NCBI GenBank assembly: GCA_038380435.1
Contig: JAWZYU010000010.1
Location: forward strand, 42,256,135 to 42,320,134
DNA from: Ryuthela nishihirai
Lineage: Eukaryota > Arthropoda > Arachnida > Araneae > Heptathelidae
Direction: 5' to 3'
Length of the DNA: 64,000 nucleotides
Shown here piece after piece: positions 44,633 through 54,659 of the stretch. The notes under the pieces are model-generated. The model was given only the letters and a program-made list of their open reading frames with translations, was not told the origin of the DNA and did not search any database. The stretch's first letter is position 1; every line of letters starts with the position of its first letter. The position numbers and the translations under genes were made by a program.

Positions 44633-45129
44633 TTTTTTTTGGTAAAATTTACAACGGTAATGTTTGTAAATTACTCTTTGTTTATTGCTAGTATAATTGT
44701 ATTTTTCCAATAAATTAAATCTTATTCTTTAATTGGCTATCGTTATTTGCAAAAAGATCCTTAACAATTCCTTACTAATCTAAACAACGTAAATTATTGC
44801 AACTGTGTTTTGCTCAAAGGTCCAAATAGAATAAGTTTTGTTTCTTTTTATTTTATTCTTAATAAACAGCAAATTTAATTTCTTAAATATCTTTGTTTTG
44901 GATATTATTTTGGGCTCTGGATTCACTCTGAAATTTAGTGTTAAGGTTATAAAATCAGTAAAAATTTTCAGAAGCACTAAAATTTCTCGAAAATAATATT
45001 GGACTTAGGAGTGATCACCATGGAATTCCACGATATGCCAAAGTATCACGAAAGGAATTTTCTTATTTGCCATAATCTACAGCTACCTTATTTTGCTGAC
45101 AATTTAAACTAACAGGACTATGTTGATTT
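44633..45129. other. no gene seen
   Basis: AT-rich, nothing recognised. Confidence 0.45.
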
Positions 45130-45600
45130 TGATTAGATTATTTTTGGACTTGTATTGGTAGGTTTTTTGTTGAGAGCGAATCTACCACTGTGCTTTCTGC
45201 TATCTGCGAGTTGCTAGCCCCAGGTGAACTAACGCGCAGAATACCTATATTTGCTATTGGATGATATTAATAGAAAAATTCAATGTCGTAAGCATTGATT
45301 TTTCTGAGTCTTGAATAACGAATGTTTTCTAAGGAACCCCCCTAAAAATTTCAACAATCCTCCAATTACACTCAAACATGTCAAACATCCCCTTCCCCCT
45401 CCCACTGCATTGAAAGTTTCTGGGTAAGCTACTGGGAAAAGGCACATTTTTCGATTCTAAATGCTAAAAAGGGTGTTCATTATCTGATGTTATTTTCAGT
45501 CTAGTGACTTAAGCCTTTAATGGTCAGGGGAATCGGTCTTTGCCATACGTTTACGACTGAAAGACTGTTTCATAATGTTGGACCCTCCTTCATAGTACAA
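45130..45600 (+). repeat. LINE-A 5' UTR relic
   Basis: GGACTTGTATTGGTAGG, ACCACTGTGCTTTCTGC and GCAGAATACCTAT parallel 38,700-38,825. Then CGGTCTTTGCCATACGT, AAGACTGTTTCATAATGTTG and GACCCTCCTTC parallel 39,135-39,190. The coding part did not survive. Confidence 0.6.
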
Positions 45601-45757
45601 TACAACAATAGTTTTTTAAAGCGACCCCTCTAACCATTATCTTTATACAGATAGTTGGATTGCAAAGAAATATTATGAATGAAAATTTATAACAGCTGCT
45701 AAAATATCACCAATAAGAAACGAAACTTCCTTAATTGGGTAGTAAAAGAAATAAGAA

Positions 45758-45972
45758 CCGTTCCGTGGCCGAGTGGTTAGCACGCTTGGCTACTGATCTA
45801 CGGGACCTGGGTTCGAGCCCTGGGTCAAGGCATGGATGTGTGCGTCATTTTTTCTGCTGAGGTCCCGCCATCCTCACAGACCTTCTACTATGGCGTATTA
45901 AACTGACAGGCTCCTGTCAGACCTCTGTGGCAAGCAGCTGCTTGAGGGGGTATTTATTTTTTATTATTATTT
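45758..45972 (+). repeat. SINE-B, full length, with TSD
   Basis: 215 bp. The 15-bp TSD TAAAAGAAATAAGAA is exact (45,743-45,757 and 45,973-45,987), the longest SINE-B TSD in the window. The tail is TATTTATTTTTTATTATT. Confidence 0.96.
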
Positions 45973-46083
45973 TAAAAGAAATAAGAAGTAATTACAATTC
46001 CTACTGCAACCCCATCGTAACGTAATAATTTATTAAACTCCTTTTTAAGTTATACACGTAAATTAAAGTTATACACTTAAGTT

Positions 46084-46414
46084 GGGTTGGGTTGTTTTAC
46101 CTTTGAGCGGCACTCTTTTGCACACCATGGGCTAAATGGCCAGGTCACATGGACCCCGAAGGCTCAGAGAAGGTTGGGGGAGGGGACCCACTGGAACAGC
46201 TGTTGGGAGACAGATGGTAGCCTTCCGTCAAGGCCATCCAGCGTGTTCTTTAACGTGCACAGGGTATGTCTCTCCCGCACACGGGACCACTGCTTAACGT
46301 CCCATCCGACGGACGGCGGCCTTTCCAAGCCCATCGGTGTCCCCTACTGCCATCGTGGGCAGGGTGGGGAATTTTGCGGAGATAAATCTCAACGCTGATC
46401 CAGCTGGGACTCGA
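46084..46414 (-). repeat. SINE-A, truncated at the B box, with TSD
   Basis: The 14-bp TSD TATACACTTAAGTT is exact (46,070-46,083 and 46,415-46,428). The head side stops inside the inverse B box (GGGACTCGA), so the insert never had a complete promoter. Confidence 0.95.
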
Positions 46415-46428
46415 TATACACTTAAGTT

Positions 46429-46738
46429 TGATTTACGTTTACAGTTATGGTACATTAGGTATCGTAGATGGGATCACAACATTTCGTCATCAGATATTCT
46501 TCCTTTTTGCCATATGTTTCAGTAACTTAAGCCTTTAATGGTCAGGGAATACCCAATCTGTGATACCCCAAACTAAGGTTATATAATCGTAGCGTGAATC
46601 AGTGTGACGTATTCATACTTGTCTTTTACTGTGACACTTTTATGCCTTTAAAATTAAAACGAATTAATAATGTAGGTATTACAGTAATTGATGTTGCTGT
46701 GATAATAAAAACAACAGTTACTGCTTTTTGTATGAGAG
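46429..46738. other. no gene seen
   Basis: AT-rich, nothing recognised. Confidence 0.45.
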
Positions 46739-46740
46739 TA

Positions 46741-47437
46741 CAGTCGCTCAAAAAAATATCCGAACACTATGGTTGATTACAGAATTCAGAAAAAATATCT
46801 GGCAACGATTTTTTTAGAAATTAGTGATCTGGCAACCTTACGTGACACGTGACACGAAGTTCACGTGTCACAATCTTCGTGTTGTAACAGGTTGCTTCGT
46901 TCACGTAACAGGTTGCCAGATCACTAATTTCTAAAATAATCGTTGCCAGATATTTTTTTCTGGCTCACTCACGGAAATATTGAGCATGTGCAGTTACCGT
47001 TCACAGCAAACTGGAGCGTGTGCAGTAACTGCACACGCTCCAGTTTGCTGTGAACGGTAACTGGAGCGTGTACAGTTGCTGTACACGCTCCAGATATTTT
47101 TCCTGAATTCTGTAATCACGTGACACGAAGGTTGCCAGATCACTAATTTCTAAAAAAATCTTTGCCAGATATTTTTTCTGAATTCTGTAATCAACCATAA
47201 TAAATACCTCCTCAAGCAGCTGCTTGCCACAGAGTTCTGACAGGAGCCTGTCAGTTTATACGCCATAGTAGAAGGTCTGTGAGGATGGCGGGACCTCAGC
47301 AGAAAAACGACACGTACATCCATGCCTTACCCGGGATTCGAACCCAGGTCCTTTAGATCACTAGCCAAGCGAGCTAACCACTCGGCCATGGGACGGCTAC
47401 AATCAACCATACTGTTCGGATACTTTTTTGAGCGCTG
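46741..47437. mobile_element. palindromic MITE, enlarged and rearranged
   Basis: Ends CAGTCGCTCAAAAA and GAGCGCTG, with TA on both sides (46,739-46,740 and 47,438-47,439). The right arm sequence occurs more than once. Between arms lies a perfect palindrome with 36-bp arms (46,991-47,026 and 47,028-47,063, one central A), followed by a smaller one (GAGCGTGTACAG-TTG-CTGTACACGCTC). A SINE-B is inserted at 47,200-47,400. Confidence 0.93.
47200..47400 (-). repeat. SINE-B inside palindromic MITE, with TSD
   Basis: The 11-bp TSD AATCAACCATA is exact (47,189-47,199 and 47,401-47,411) and consists of MITE arm sequence, so the MITE was already there. Complete head GGCCGAGTGG on the minus strand. Confidence 0.96.
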
Positions 47438-47662
47438 TACCATTATGACAGTAGTCACCACTTCTGTGATAGTGTAAGTCCTCAAAGTTGAAGTTTTGCA
47501 TAGGGTCTTCAGTAAATATGAGTTCGAGGCCATCCACTGGCGCGCTCGGGCTCAGAATAGCACAAACCACTTCGGGCTTTGTTGGGCGGTTCGGATTCGA
47601 AATCATTTACATTTCAAACATTTCTTTTAATTGTGAAAAAAAATAAGCAAATATAGTTATAT

Positions 47663-47760
47663 GACTCATGAAATATTCAGCTGAAAAAAATTGGTTTTGT
47701 CTTAAGTGAGACACCACTCACAGCAAAACCAATTTGTTTCAGCTGAATATTTCATGAGTC
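47663..47760. repeat. inverted repeat, ~37-bp arms
   Basis: GACTCATGAAATATTCAGCT and its continuation to GGTTTTG at 47,699 pairs with 47,724-47,760 with one or two mismatches. The 24-bp loop is TCTTAAGTGAGACACCACTCACAG-like, with its own GTGAG/CTCAC. Confidence 0.9.
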
Positions 47761-47906
47761 TCATGTCTAGAGGACATGTCCTGTGGTACTTTACTACTGA
47801 TAGTTATATGACTTTTAACAAGAAAATAGACCTTACCCTTGACAAGAAAAATGGAGACAACATTTTGATGTTCCACTCGTGCTTAAAATTTGAACGCAAA
47901 ATACTG

Positions 47907-48966
47907 GGTTCGGTTGTTTTACCTCTGAGCTGCATTTTTTTGCACACCATGGGCTAAATGGCCAGGTCACATAGACCCCGAAGGCTCAGAGAAGGTTGGG
48001 GGAGGGGACCCACTGGAACAGCTGTTGGGAGACAGATGGTAGCCTCCCGTCAAGGCCATCCAGCGTGTTCTTTAACGTTGGATTGTTTTACCTCTGAGCG
48101 GCACTTTTTTGCACACCATGGGCTAAATGGCCAGGTCACATAGACCCCGAAGGCTCAGAGAAGGTTGGGGGAGGGGACCCACTGGAACAGCTGTTGGGAG
48201 ACAGATGGTAGCCTCCCGTCAAGGCCATCCAGAGTGTTATTTAACGTTGGATTGTTTTACCTCTGAGCGGCACTTTTTTGCACACCATGGGCTAAATGGC
48301 CAGGTCACATAGATCCCGAAGGCTCAGAGAAGGTTGGGGGAGGGGACCCACTGGAACAGCTGTTGGGAGACAGATGGTAGCCTCCCGTCAAGGCCATCCA
48401 GCGTGTTCTTTAACGTTGGATTGTTTTACCTCTGAGCGGCACTTTTTTGCACACCATGGGCTAAATGGCCAGGTCACATAGACCCCGAAGGCTCAGAGAA
48501 GGTTGGGGGAGGGGACCCACTGGAACAGCTGTTGGGAGACAGATGGTAGCCTCCCGTCAAGGTCATCCAGCGTGTTCTTTAACGTTGGATTGTTTTACCT
48601 CTGAGCGGCACTTTTTTGCACACCATGGGCTAAATGGCCAGGTCACATAGACCCCGAAGGCTCAGAGAAGGTTGGGGAGGAGACCCACTGGAACAGCTGT
48701 TGGGAGACAGATGGTAGTCTCCCGTCAAGACCATCCAGCGTGTTCTTTAACGTGCACAGGGTATGGCTCTCCCGCACACGGGGCCACGGGTTAACGTCTC
48801 ATCCGACGGACGGCGGCCTTTCCAAGCCCATCGGTGTCCCCTACTGACCGTGGGCAGGGCGGGGAATTGTGCGGAGATAAATCTCAACGCTGACCCAGTT
48901 GGGACTCGAACCTGGGAACTACAGATTACGAGCCTGGCGCGCTACCGACTGAGCCACCCCCGCCCC
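47907..48966 (-). repeat. SINE-A with four extra tandem 3' modules
   Basis: One full SINE-A head lies at the right (to 48,966). Leftward the 3' half of the element repeats: module boundaries at about 48,077, 48,246, 48,415 and 48,584 give a 169-bp period. Each junction joins TTCTTTAACG (middle of the element) to TTGGATTGTTTTACC (its tail). A single exact 15-bp TSD GAACGCAAAATACTG flanks the whole array (47,892-47,906 and 48,967-48,981). All modules share CACATAGA(C/T)CCC, unlike other copies. Confidence 0.95.
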
Positions 48967-48981
48967 GAACGCAAAATACTG

Positions 48982-49359
48982 AAAAGTTAAATTTTCCCAA
49001 TTTCCAATGTCACCCTACTGCACTGCATAAAGCAAGAGTGAATTTGATTTGTACCTATTAGTGGCCCACCATGCATAGCGACACAATTGTGGTGATCACA
49101 ATATTTATCAGATGAGATCGTTGCATCTGCATCCTGGGTTCGAATTCCAGTCAGGACAATAATTTTTTTTTTTCAGCTCATTATTTCAAGTGTATCAGTT
49201 CCTGGGGGTTGTCGAGTTTAATTTATCCACAGTGCCACACAAGTAAGTAAAATATGCTTTTGGTTCGCTTCTGTTTTTGGGCTTTCGGAGTTTATGAATT
49301 GAAGAGTGATGACAAACTCGAAGTTACAACGATAACAAAGGTTTAATTCTGAAGATATT
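48982..49359. other. no gene seen; isolated B-box-like motif
   Basis: ATCCTGGGTTCGAATTCC at 49,131-49,149 resembles a polymerase III B box, but no matching A box or tRNA fold was found. Confidence 0.4.
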
Positions 49360-49360
49360 T

Positions 49361-49744
49361 GGGGGCGGGGGTGGCTCAATCGGTAGCGCGCCAGGCTCGT
49401 AATCTGTAGTTCCCAGGTTCGAGTCCCAGCTGGGTCAGCGTTGAGATTTATCTCCGCAAAATTCCCCGCCCTGCCCACTGTCAGTAGGGGACACAGATGG
49501 GCTTGGAAAGGCCGCCGTCCGTCGGATGGGACATTAAGCCGTGGTCCCGTGTGCGGGAGAGCCAAACCCTGTGCACGTTAAAGAACACGCTGGATGGCCT
49601 TGACGGGAGGCTACCACCTGTCTCCCAACAGCTGCTCCAGTGGGTCCCCTCCCCCAACCTTCTCTGAGCCTTCGGGGTCCATGTGACCTGGCCATTTAGC
49701 CCATGGTGTGCAAAAAAGTGCCGCTCAGTGGTAAAACAACCCAA
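49361..49744 (+). repeat. SINE-A, full length
   Basis: Young copy with one A-box change (GGCTCAATCGG). The tail ends AACAACCCAAC. No TSD was found, possibly because of the tandem duplication that follows. Confidence 0.95.
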
Positions 49745-49838
49745 CTTTTACTCATCTAACAGACTCGTGAATTACCTATTCACCAACCAACTTTTACTCA
49801 TCTATCTCGACTCGTGAATTACCTATTCACCGAGCAGC
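49743..49838. repeat. ~46-bp tandem duplication
   Basis: CAACTTTTACTCATCT and CTCGTGAATTACCTATTCACC occur twice in direct succession right after the SINE-A tail. Confidence 0.88.
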
Positions 49839-50292
49839 CGCAGTATTCGTCTGCTCCTAACAGCCAGTACCTCAAAACTGCCTGATTTTGGCGACGGGCT
49901 GTCCAATGATCTTCGTCCAAGCGATGTCCTCCCGTTCCCATGGGATGGTCATTTGGTCAGCGCTCAACATTAAAGGAGCCAAGTCGGAAAGACACCGATT
50001 ACCAATGATGAGGTGCAGAATACCTATCTTGCTAATTGCAGCAAGACACATCAGCCATAAATAGCCTTCCCCAGAGGTGGGAAAAAGGAGACAGTTTCAC
50101 ATAAAGAATTACACAGTAAGGTCAAATACAAATATATACATAAAATGGCTAAAATATATAATCAGGATAGCATTAAAACTTGACAAAGTATTTCTTGTAT
50201 ACCGGACGAATATTATACCGGACGATTTCCTGTGATAATTTATTACTAAAGTGTAATTTCAATGTTAGACTCCCCTAATCTAATAATAGGGA
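49839..50292. other. no gene seen
   Basis: A GC-richer stretch at 49,840-50,050 contains GATGAGGTGCAGAATACCTA, faintly like the LINE-A 5' UTR. No firm assignment. Confidence 0.35.
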
Positions 50293-50493
50293 TAAATAAT
50301 AAATAAATGAATACCCCTCAAGTAGCTGCTTGCTGCAGAGGTCTGACAGTTTATATGCCATAGTAGAAGGTTTGTGAGGATGGCGAGACTTCAGCAGAAA
50401 AACAACACAAACAGCCATGCCTTATATGGGGCTCGAACCTAGGTCTCTTTGACTAGTAGCCAAAGCCTGATAACCACTTGGTCATGGGACGGC
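50293..50493 (-). repeat. SINE-B, diverged
   Basis: The CTGACAGG hairpin region is deleted (GTCTGACAGTTTATATGCC), head TCATGGGACGGCTA. Several changes in the B-box region. Confidence 0.92.
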
Positions 50494-50818
50494 TATTTGG
50501 GATATAGGTCTGAATTATATATATTAATGAGAAATGTCTCAATAAACTGTTCCAAGAATTGTAAAGGGCGTATTTTCTCTGGTTCCGGTCTAAAGATTCA
50601 ACCTGATAACGAACACTTGCATTAACATAAACGTCAAATCTAACAAGCCAATGACTTGCCATTTAAATTACTATGTTGCACATAGAAGTTTTATTCTTGC
50701 TGATATGGCAATATTTACAGAAAGTTTTAAGCGTTATAATTAAATGTTGAACGTGTCAAGTCATGTAAAGATTGAAGCTGTAATCATATTCAAATGATAT
50801 TCTCGACTTGTTTTTAAG
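50494..50818. other. no gene seen
   Basis: AT-rich, nothing recognised. Confidence 0.45.
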
Positions 50819-51152
50819 AGTTAAAATAATTACCTTTAACACTAAATCTCTGAAGGACCCAGATGTAGCCAAAGTTTGTCGTGGTATGTTATTTAGTCAT
50901 TATGGTAATTGTGGTTTGCCTACTGATGTAGTTAGGGAGAGTGGGACTATTTTAAACAGAACATTCGAATAAAAACTGTTCTATGTAAAAAGGAGCAGAG
51001 GAAACTGTCTGTTGCAAGGAAATTAAACTTATAATGAAAGGAGAGCAAGGCTAAATTGCATCAATACCATAATAGTCTTAACAAGCAGAATTACAGAATG
51101 TTTACTCAACGTTTAAAAGGTCAGTTAAAAGCTGATATGAATTTATCTTTGT

Positions 51153-51537
51153 GGGTTGGGTTGTTTTACCTCTGAGCGGCACTTTTTTGCACACCATGGG
51201 CTAAATGGCCAGGTCACATGGACCCCGAAGGCTCAGAGAAGGTTGGGGGAGGGAACCCACTGGAACAGCTGTTGGGAGACAGATGGTAGCCTCCCGTCAA
51301 GGCCATCCAGCGTGTTCTTTAACCTGCGCAGGGTATGACTCTCCCACATGCGGGGCCACGGCTTAACGTCCCATCCGACGGACGGCGGCCTTTCCAAGCC
51401 CATCGGTGTCCCCTACTGATCGTGGGCAGGGCGGGGAATTGTGCGGAGATAAATCTCAACGCTGACCCAGCTCGGACTCGAACCTGGGAACTACAGATTA
51501 CGAGCCTGGCGCGCTACCGACTGAGCCACCCCCGCCC
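51153..51537 (-). repeat. SINE-A, full length, inside LINE-A copy 5
   Basis: Complete with a good head; the B box has one change (GAGCTGGGTC equivalent, CTCGGACTCG on the plus strand). Weak TSD candidates ATCTTTGTG / ATGTTTGTC. Confidence 0.93.
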
Positions 51538-52211
51538 CAAATGTTTGTCTTAATAACTTAGCTGATAAAGCAGAGGAAGTAGCTAGACAGCACAACAGAG
51601 AATTGTAAGACAGTAAATGTTTTGTGTGGGAAGAAACAGACTGGCATATAAGGACTGATGGATAAACTTGGTAAGTTTATTGAATGTGAGAAGTCACGGC
51701 AAGGTGAGATGAGCATGTCACAGATGTTCTGAACATGAGATTAGTTCTACTCACATTGCTTGCAATAAAGAGAGATCCATTACTGCTTTTAAGGTTGATC
51801 CTATATCACAATCTGAAGTTGCATAACTTTGGCTATATGCAGAGTGAAAGTATACAAATCCACAGGAGTAGAAGAAATTACTGCTGAAATGATTAGAGCT
51901 GGGGATGATCTGTTGCACGTGGCTGACTGAAATGATGAATATTTTTTTACGATAAGATGCTGTTCCTAAGGATTTTACTAGAGGTATTGTTATGTCGTTT
52001 TTTATAAGGGTGATGATCACAATTCTTGTGATTATTAAGGGGAACAGACATTATGATCCAGGTAAAGATATATCGATTATTGGCGTTAAACAAATTCAAC
52101 ATTTGGTTGATGGACAACTTCGAGATGAGCAATAGTGAGTTTGGAAACGACAGGGGCTTCAAAGACCAAAACTTTTCACTTAGATTCTTGAGAAATGTTT
52201 AGAGATTCAAA

Positions 52212-52293
52212 CACCTGTGATTACGAAGCACCTGTGATTACGAAACACCTGTGATTACGAATTAAATCTACGAAGCTGGCTTCGTAGATTTAA
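52212..52293. repeat. 18-bp triplication followed by perfect palindrome in LINE-A
   Basis: CACCTGTGATTACGAA occurs three times in 18-bp steps (52,212-52,261). Then TTAAATCTACGAAGC-TG-GCTTCGTAGATTTAA (52,262-52,293) forms a 15-bp-stem hairpin. Other LINE-A copies have a single plain version here. Confidence 0.9.
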
Positions 52294-52614
52294 AAAAAAA
52301 AGGCTTTAGACTTCTGTCGATCATCATAATTTATGGCTGATTGCGAGAATGTATGGCATACCAGATAATTTAGTTAACATAATGATAGTTTTGTATAATA
52401 ACACAAAGTCGTGTCACACTACTTAATGTTATTCTAGAGAGAGTGAATGGCTTAGTATTATTACTGGAGTTTGCCATGATTTTTGTCTCCTATTCTCTTT
52501 AGTTATTGATTATGTTATGTTCAATTCACTGCAAGGGGAATATTTTTGGATTTTAATGGTCTAAAGATGTGAAAATTTCTAATGTAGGTTTTGTGATGAT
52601 TTCTCCCTTTTGGC

Positions 52615-52919
52615 CAGTGGTGGTCATAAGAAGGGGGCCCTGGCCCCCTGAAAGGGACTTGCAAGTGTTATTTTTTTCTTATCAGCCATTGATTTTTGTC
52701 TTCCTGAAGGGATTAGCTGTCCAGAGTTTCGTCACCATTTTTTTCCAGGGAGGAGAACAACGCCATCAGTACCCCATAGGTTAAATGACAGGCTCTTAAA
52801 AGAATCGCGATTGCTGACTAAACCAACATTAAAGTTAAGAGTGTCATTTCTGGACTACAAAGTCCCTATATAGGTCCCTAAACGACCCCCTACAGACTTG
52901 AGACTTATGTCCACCGCTG
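52615..52919. mobile_element. hAT-like MITE inside LINE-A copy 5
   Basis: Ends CAGTGGTGGTC and CCACCGCTG are inverted. The 8-bp TSD CTTTTGGC/CTTTTGGT (52,607-52,614 and 52,920-52,927) corresponds to the LINE's CTTTTGGCA site. 305 bp, no transposase. A GGGGGCCCTGGCCCCC foldback lies near the left end. Confidence 0.88.
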
Positions 52920-53040
52920 CTTTTGGTAGATGATGTTGACGAGATGAACTCTTGTTAGAACGGTTGATGGGGTTGGTAAGAGAATTCGTTTGGTGATAAA
53001 TAGAGAAAAACACGGAAGTGATTAAAGTTGGTTAGATACT

Positions 53041-53368
53041 GCCTGACCAACTGTCATCTTTAGCTAATATTTAATAAGGCAAATATCCCTTAGCAAATGC
53101 TAGATAAAAATTTACCTAAACATAATTTTGCAAGTTTTTATGAGTCAATTTTACCTTTTTAACCACAATTAACCTGGAATATAGGAAGACACTTCTTTCG
53201 ATCACCCAGTAACTTCCGTCTGTATTTCACTAGTATAAATCTTGTGATTCTTCACGACTGATATTTTCACAGATTTCTACGCAACATTCAAATAATATTA
53301 TTAATTTATATTCTTATTTGTCAGCAAAATGATCTTTTCTTTCATATGAAATTTAGTTTTTAAATACT
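53041..53368. other. no gene seen
   Basis: AT-rich, nothing recognised. Confidence 0.45.
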
Positions 53369-53545
53369 ATGCTACTGATCCAAGGGACCTGGGTTCGAGC
53401 CCCGGGTAAGGCATGGATGTATGTGTCGTTTTTCTGCTGAGGTCCTGCCATCCTCTCAGACCTTCTACTATGGCATATAAACTGATAGGCTCCTGTGAGA
53501 CCTCTGTGGCAGGCAGCTACTTGAGGGGGTATTTATTTTTTTATA
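53369..53545 (+). repeat. SINE-B, 5'-truncated
   Basis: Starts in the anticodon arm (GCTACTGATCCAAGGG), so the A box is lost. The 3' inverted repeats are slightly damaged and the tail TATTTATTTTTTTAT is present. Confidence 0.93.
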
Positions 53546-53954
53546 GCTTTATTTTCCCAATGCATATTTTTCAAAGTGAATATCATCCTTGAATTTTTAA
53601 TCAGTATTTTTCATTATCTTAATGAGTTTTTTTACTTGTCAGTCATTAGTAATGCAGTAAAGCTTGCCCATGTCCACGAAAGTCTCATATCCGCGATTTT
53701 GTCCGCTTTCGTAATTAACATTAATCTTTTGTCCTCAAAGGACGAGGGAAATGTTGAACGCAGATTTATTCCTCAGCCTTCCCGCTTCAATTTTTTATTT
53801 ATTTTACTTATGTATGTCATAATTCGGGGTTCATAATAAAAAGACTCGAATCAGGACACTTGTCTACCTTGTTGCGCTTCTGTGAAAAGTTGTTAAAAAT
53901 ATTGAATTAACTTTGATCATATAGTAGTCTTAACTTAAAGTTGTTTACTTCAGG
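53546..53954. other. no gene seen
   Basis: AT-rich with short chance frames. Confidence 0.45.
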
Positions 53955-53956
53955 TA

Positions 53957-54161
53957 CAGTCGCTCAAAAAAGTATCCGAACGCTACGGTTGATTGCAGAA
54001 TTCAGAAAAAATATATGGCAAGGAATTTTTTAGAAATCAGTGACTGGCGTGTCACGTGACACGAATGTTGCCAGTCACTGATTTCTAAAAAATTCCTTGC
54101 CATATATTTTTTCTGAATTCTGCAATCAACCGTAGCGTTCGGATACTTTTTTGAGCGACTG
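53957..54161. mobile_element. palindromic foldback MITE, cleanest copy
   Basis: 205 bp, TA on both sides (53,955-53,956 and 54,162-54,163). The arms pair with almost no mismatch from CAGTCGCTCAAAAAAGTATC inward to the centre GTGTCACGTGACAC. No room for a gene. The near identity of arms suggests recent insertion or arm homogenisation. Confidence 0.95.
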
Positions 54162-54252
54162 TACAAGTTTCAAACAAAGAAGGTCAGGAGCTGCTTCACT
54201 GAGTAGTACGCCATATTTTTTGCTTGATGCATCGAGGCTCGAGTCCCCACTG

Positions 54253-54648
54253 TGTCTGAGGTGGGTGTTGTCTCAGTAGATAGGGCGCCAGGATCATAAT
54301 CTGCAGTATCTAGGTTCGAGTCCCACCTATGCCAGCATTGAGATTTATTTCCGTTTAATCCTCACCCTGCCCTCGGTGAGAAAGAAAGAAATTCCACCGA
54401 TGGGCTTGGATAGCCTCCTTTTGTCGCAAAGGATTCACACAGTTTCAAAAATCGTGGCTCCGTGTACAGAAGTATCTTACCCTTTGCACATTAAAGAACA
54501 CGCCGGACGGTCTTGACTGAAGACTATCATCTGTTTCCTAATAGCTGTTCATGAGTCCTCTTTCTCTGAGCTCTTGGGGTCCTTGTGAGCTAGCCGTTTA
54601 GCTCATTGTGTACCAAAAAGTACCTCTCAGAGGTAAAACAACCGAACC
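54253..54648 (+). repeat. SINE-A, old copy with CAT anticodon position
   Basis: Head TTGTCTCAGTAGATAGG, anticodon loop ATCATAA, B box GGTTCGAGTCC. Highly diverged body, tail AACAACCGAACCC. The anticodon position supports a tRNA-Met-like origin of the family. Confidence 0.82.
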
Positions 54649-54659
54649 CATTGTGCCTA

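Larger units (their letters stand above)
50820..53040 (+). pseudogene. LINE-A copy 5, heavily decayed
   Basis: Connector region from about 50,824 (ATTACCTTTAACACTAAATC), interrupted by a SINE-A at 51,153-51,537 in the segment corresponding to LWFDNLADKAEE. It resumes with AACTTAGCTGATAAAGCAGA, the RT start near 51,945-52,020, a scrambled FxDFKKAF region at 52,200-52,310, and remnants of DYVM and of the NREKT segment (52,990-53,030). A hAT-like element at 52,615 splits the LAND segment. No frame longer than ~70 residues remains. Confidence 0.85.

Noticed and set aside
48763..48990. Frames rich in SDGRRPFQAHRCPLLTVG
   Set aside because: Opposite-half by-product of the same SINE-A; present wherever its head and internal block are intact.
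49131..49149. Third SINE or tRNA relic from a lone B-box-like motif
   Set aside because: No A box, no flanking similarity to another copy in the window.
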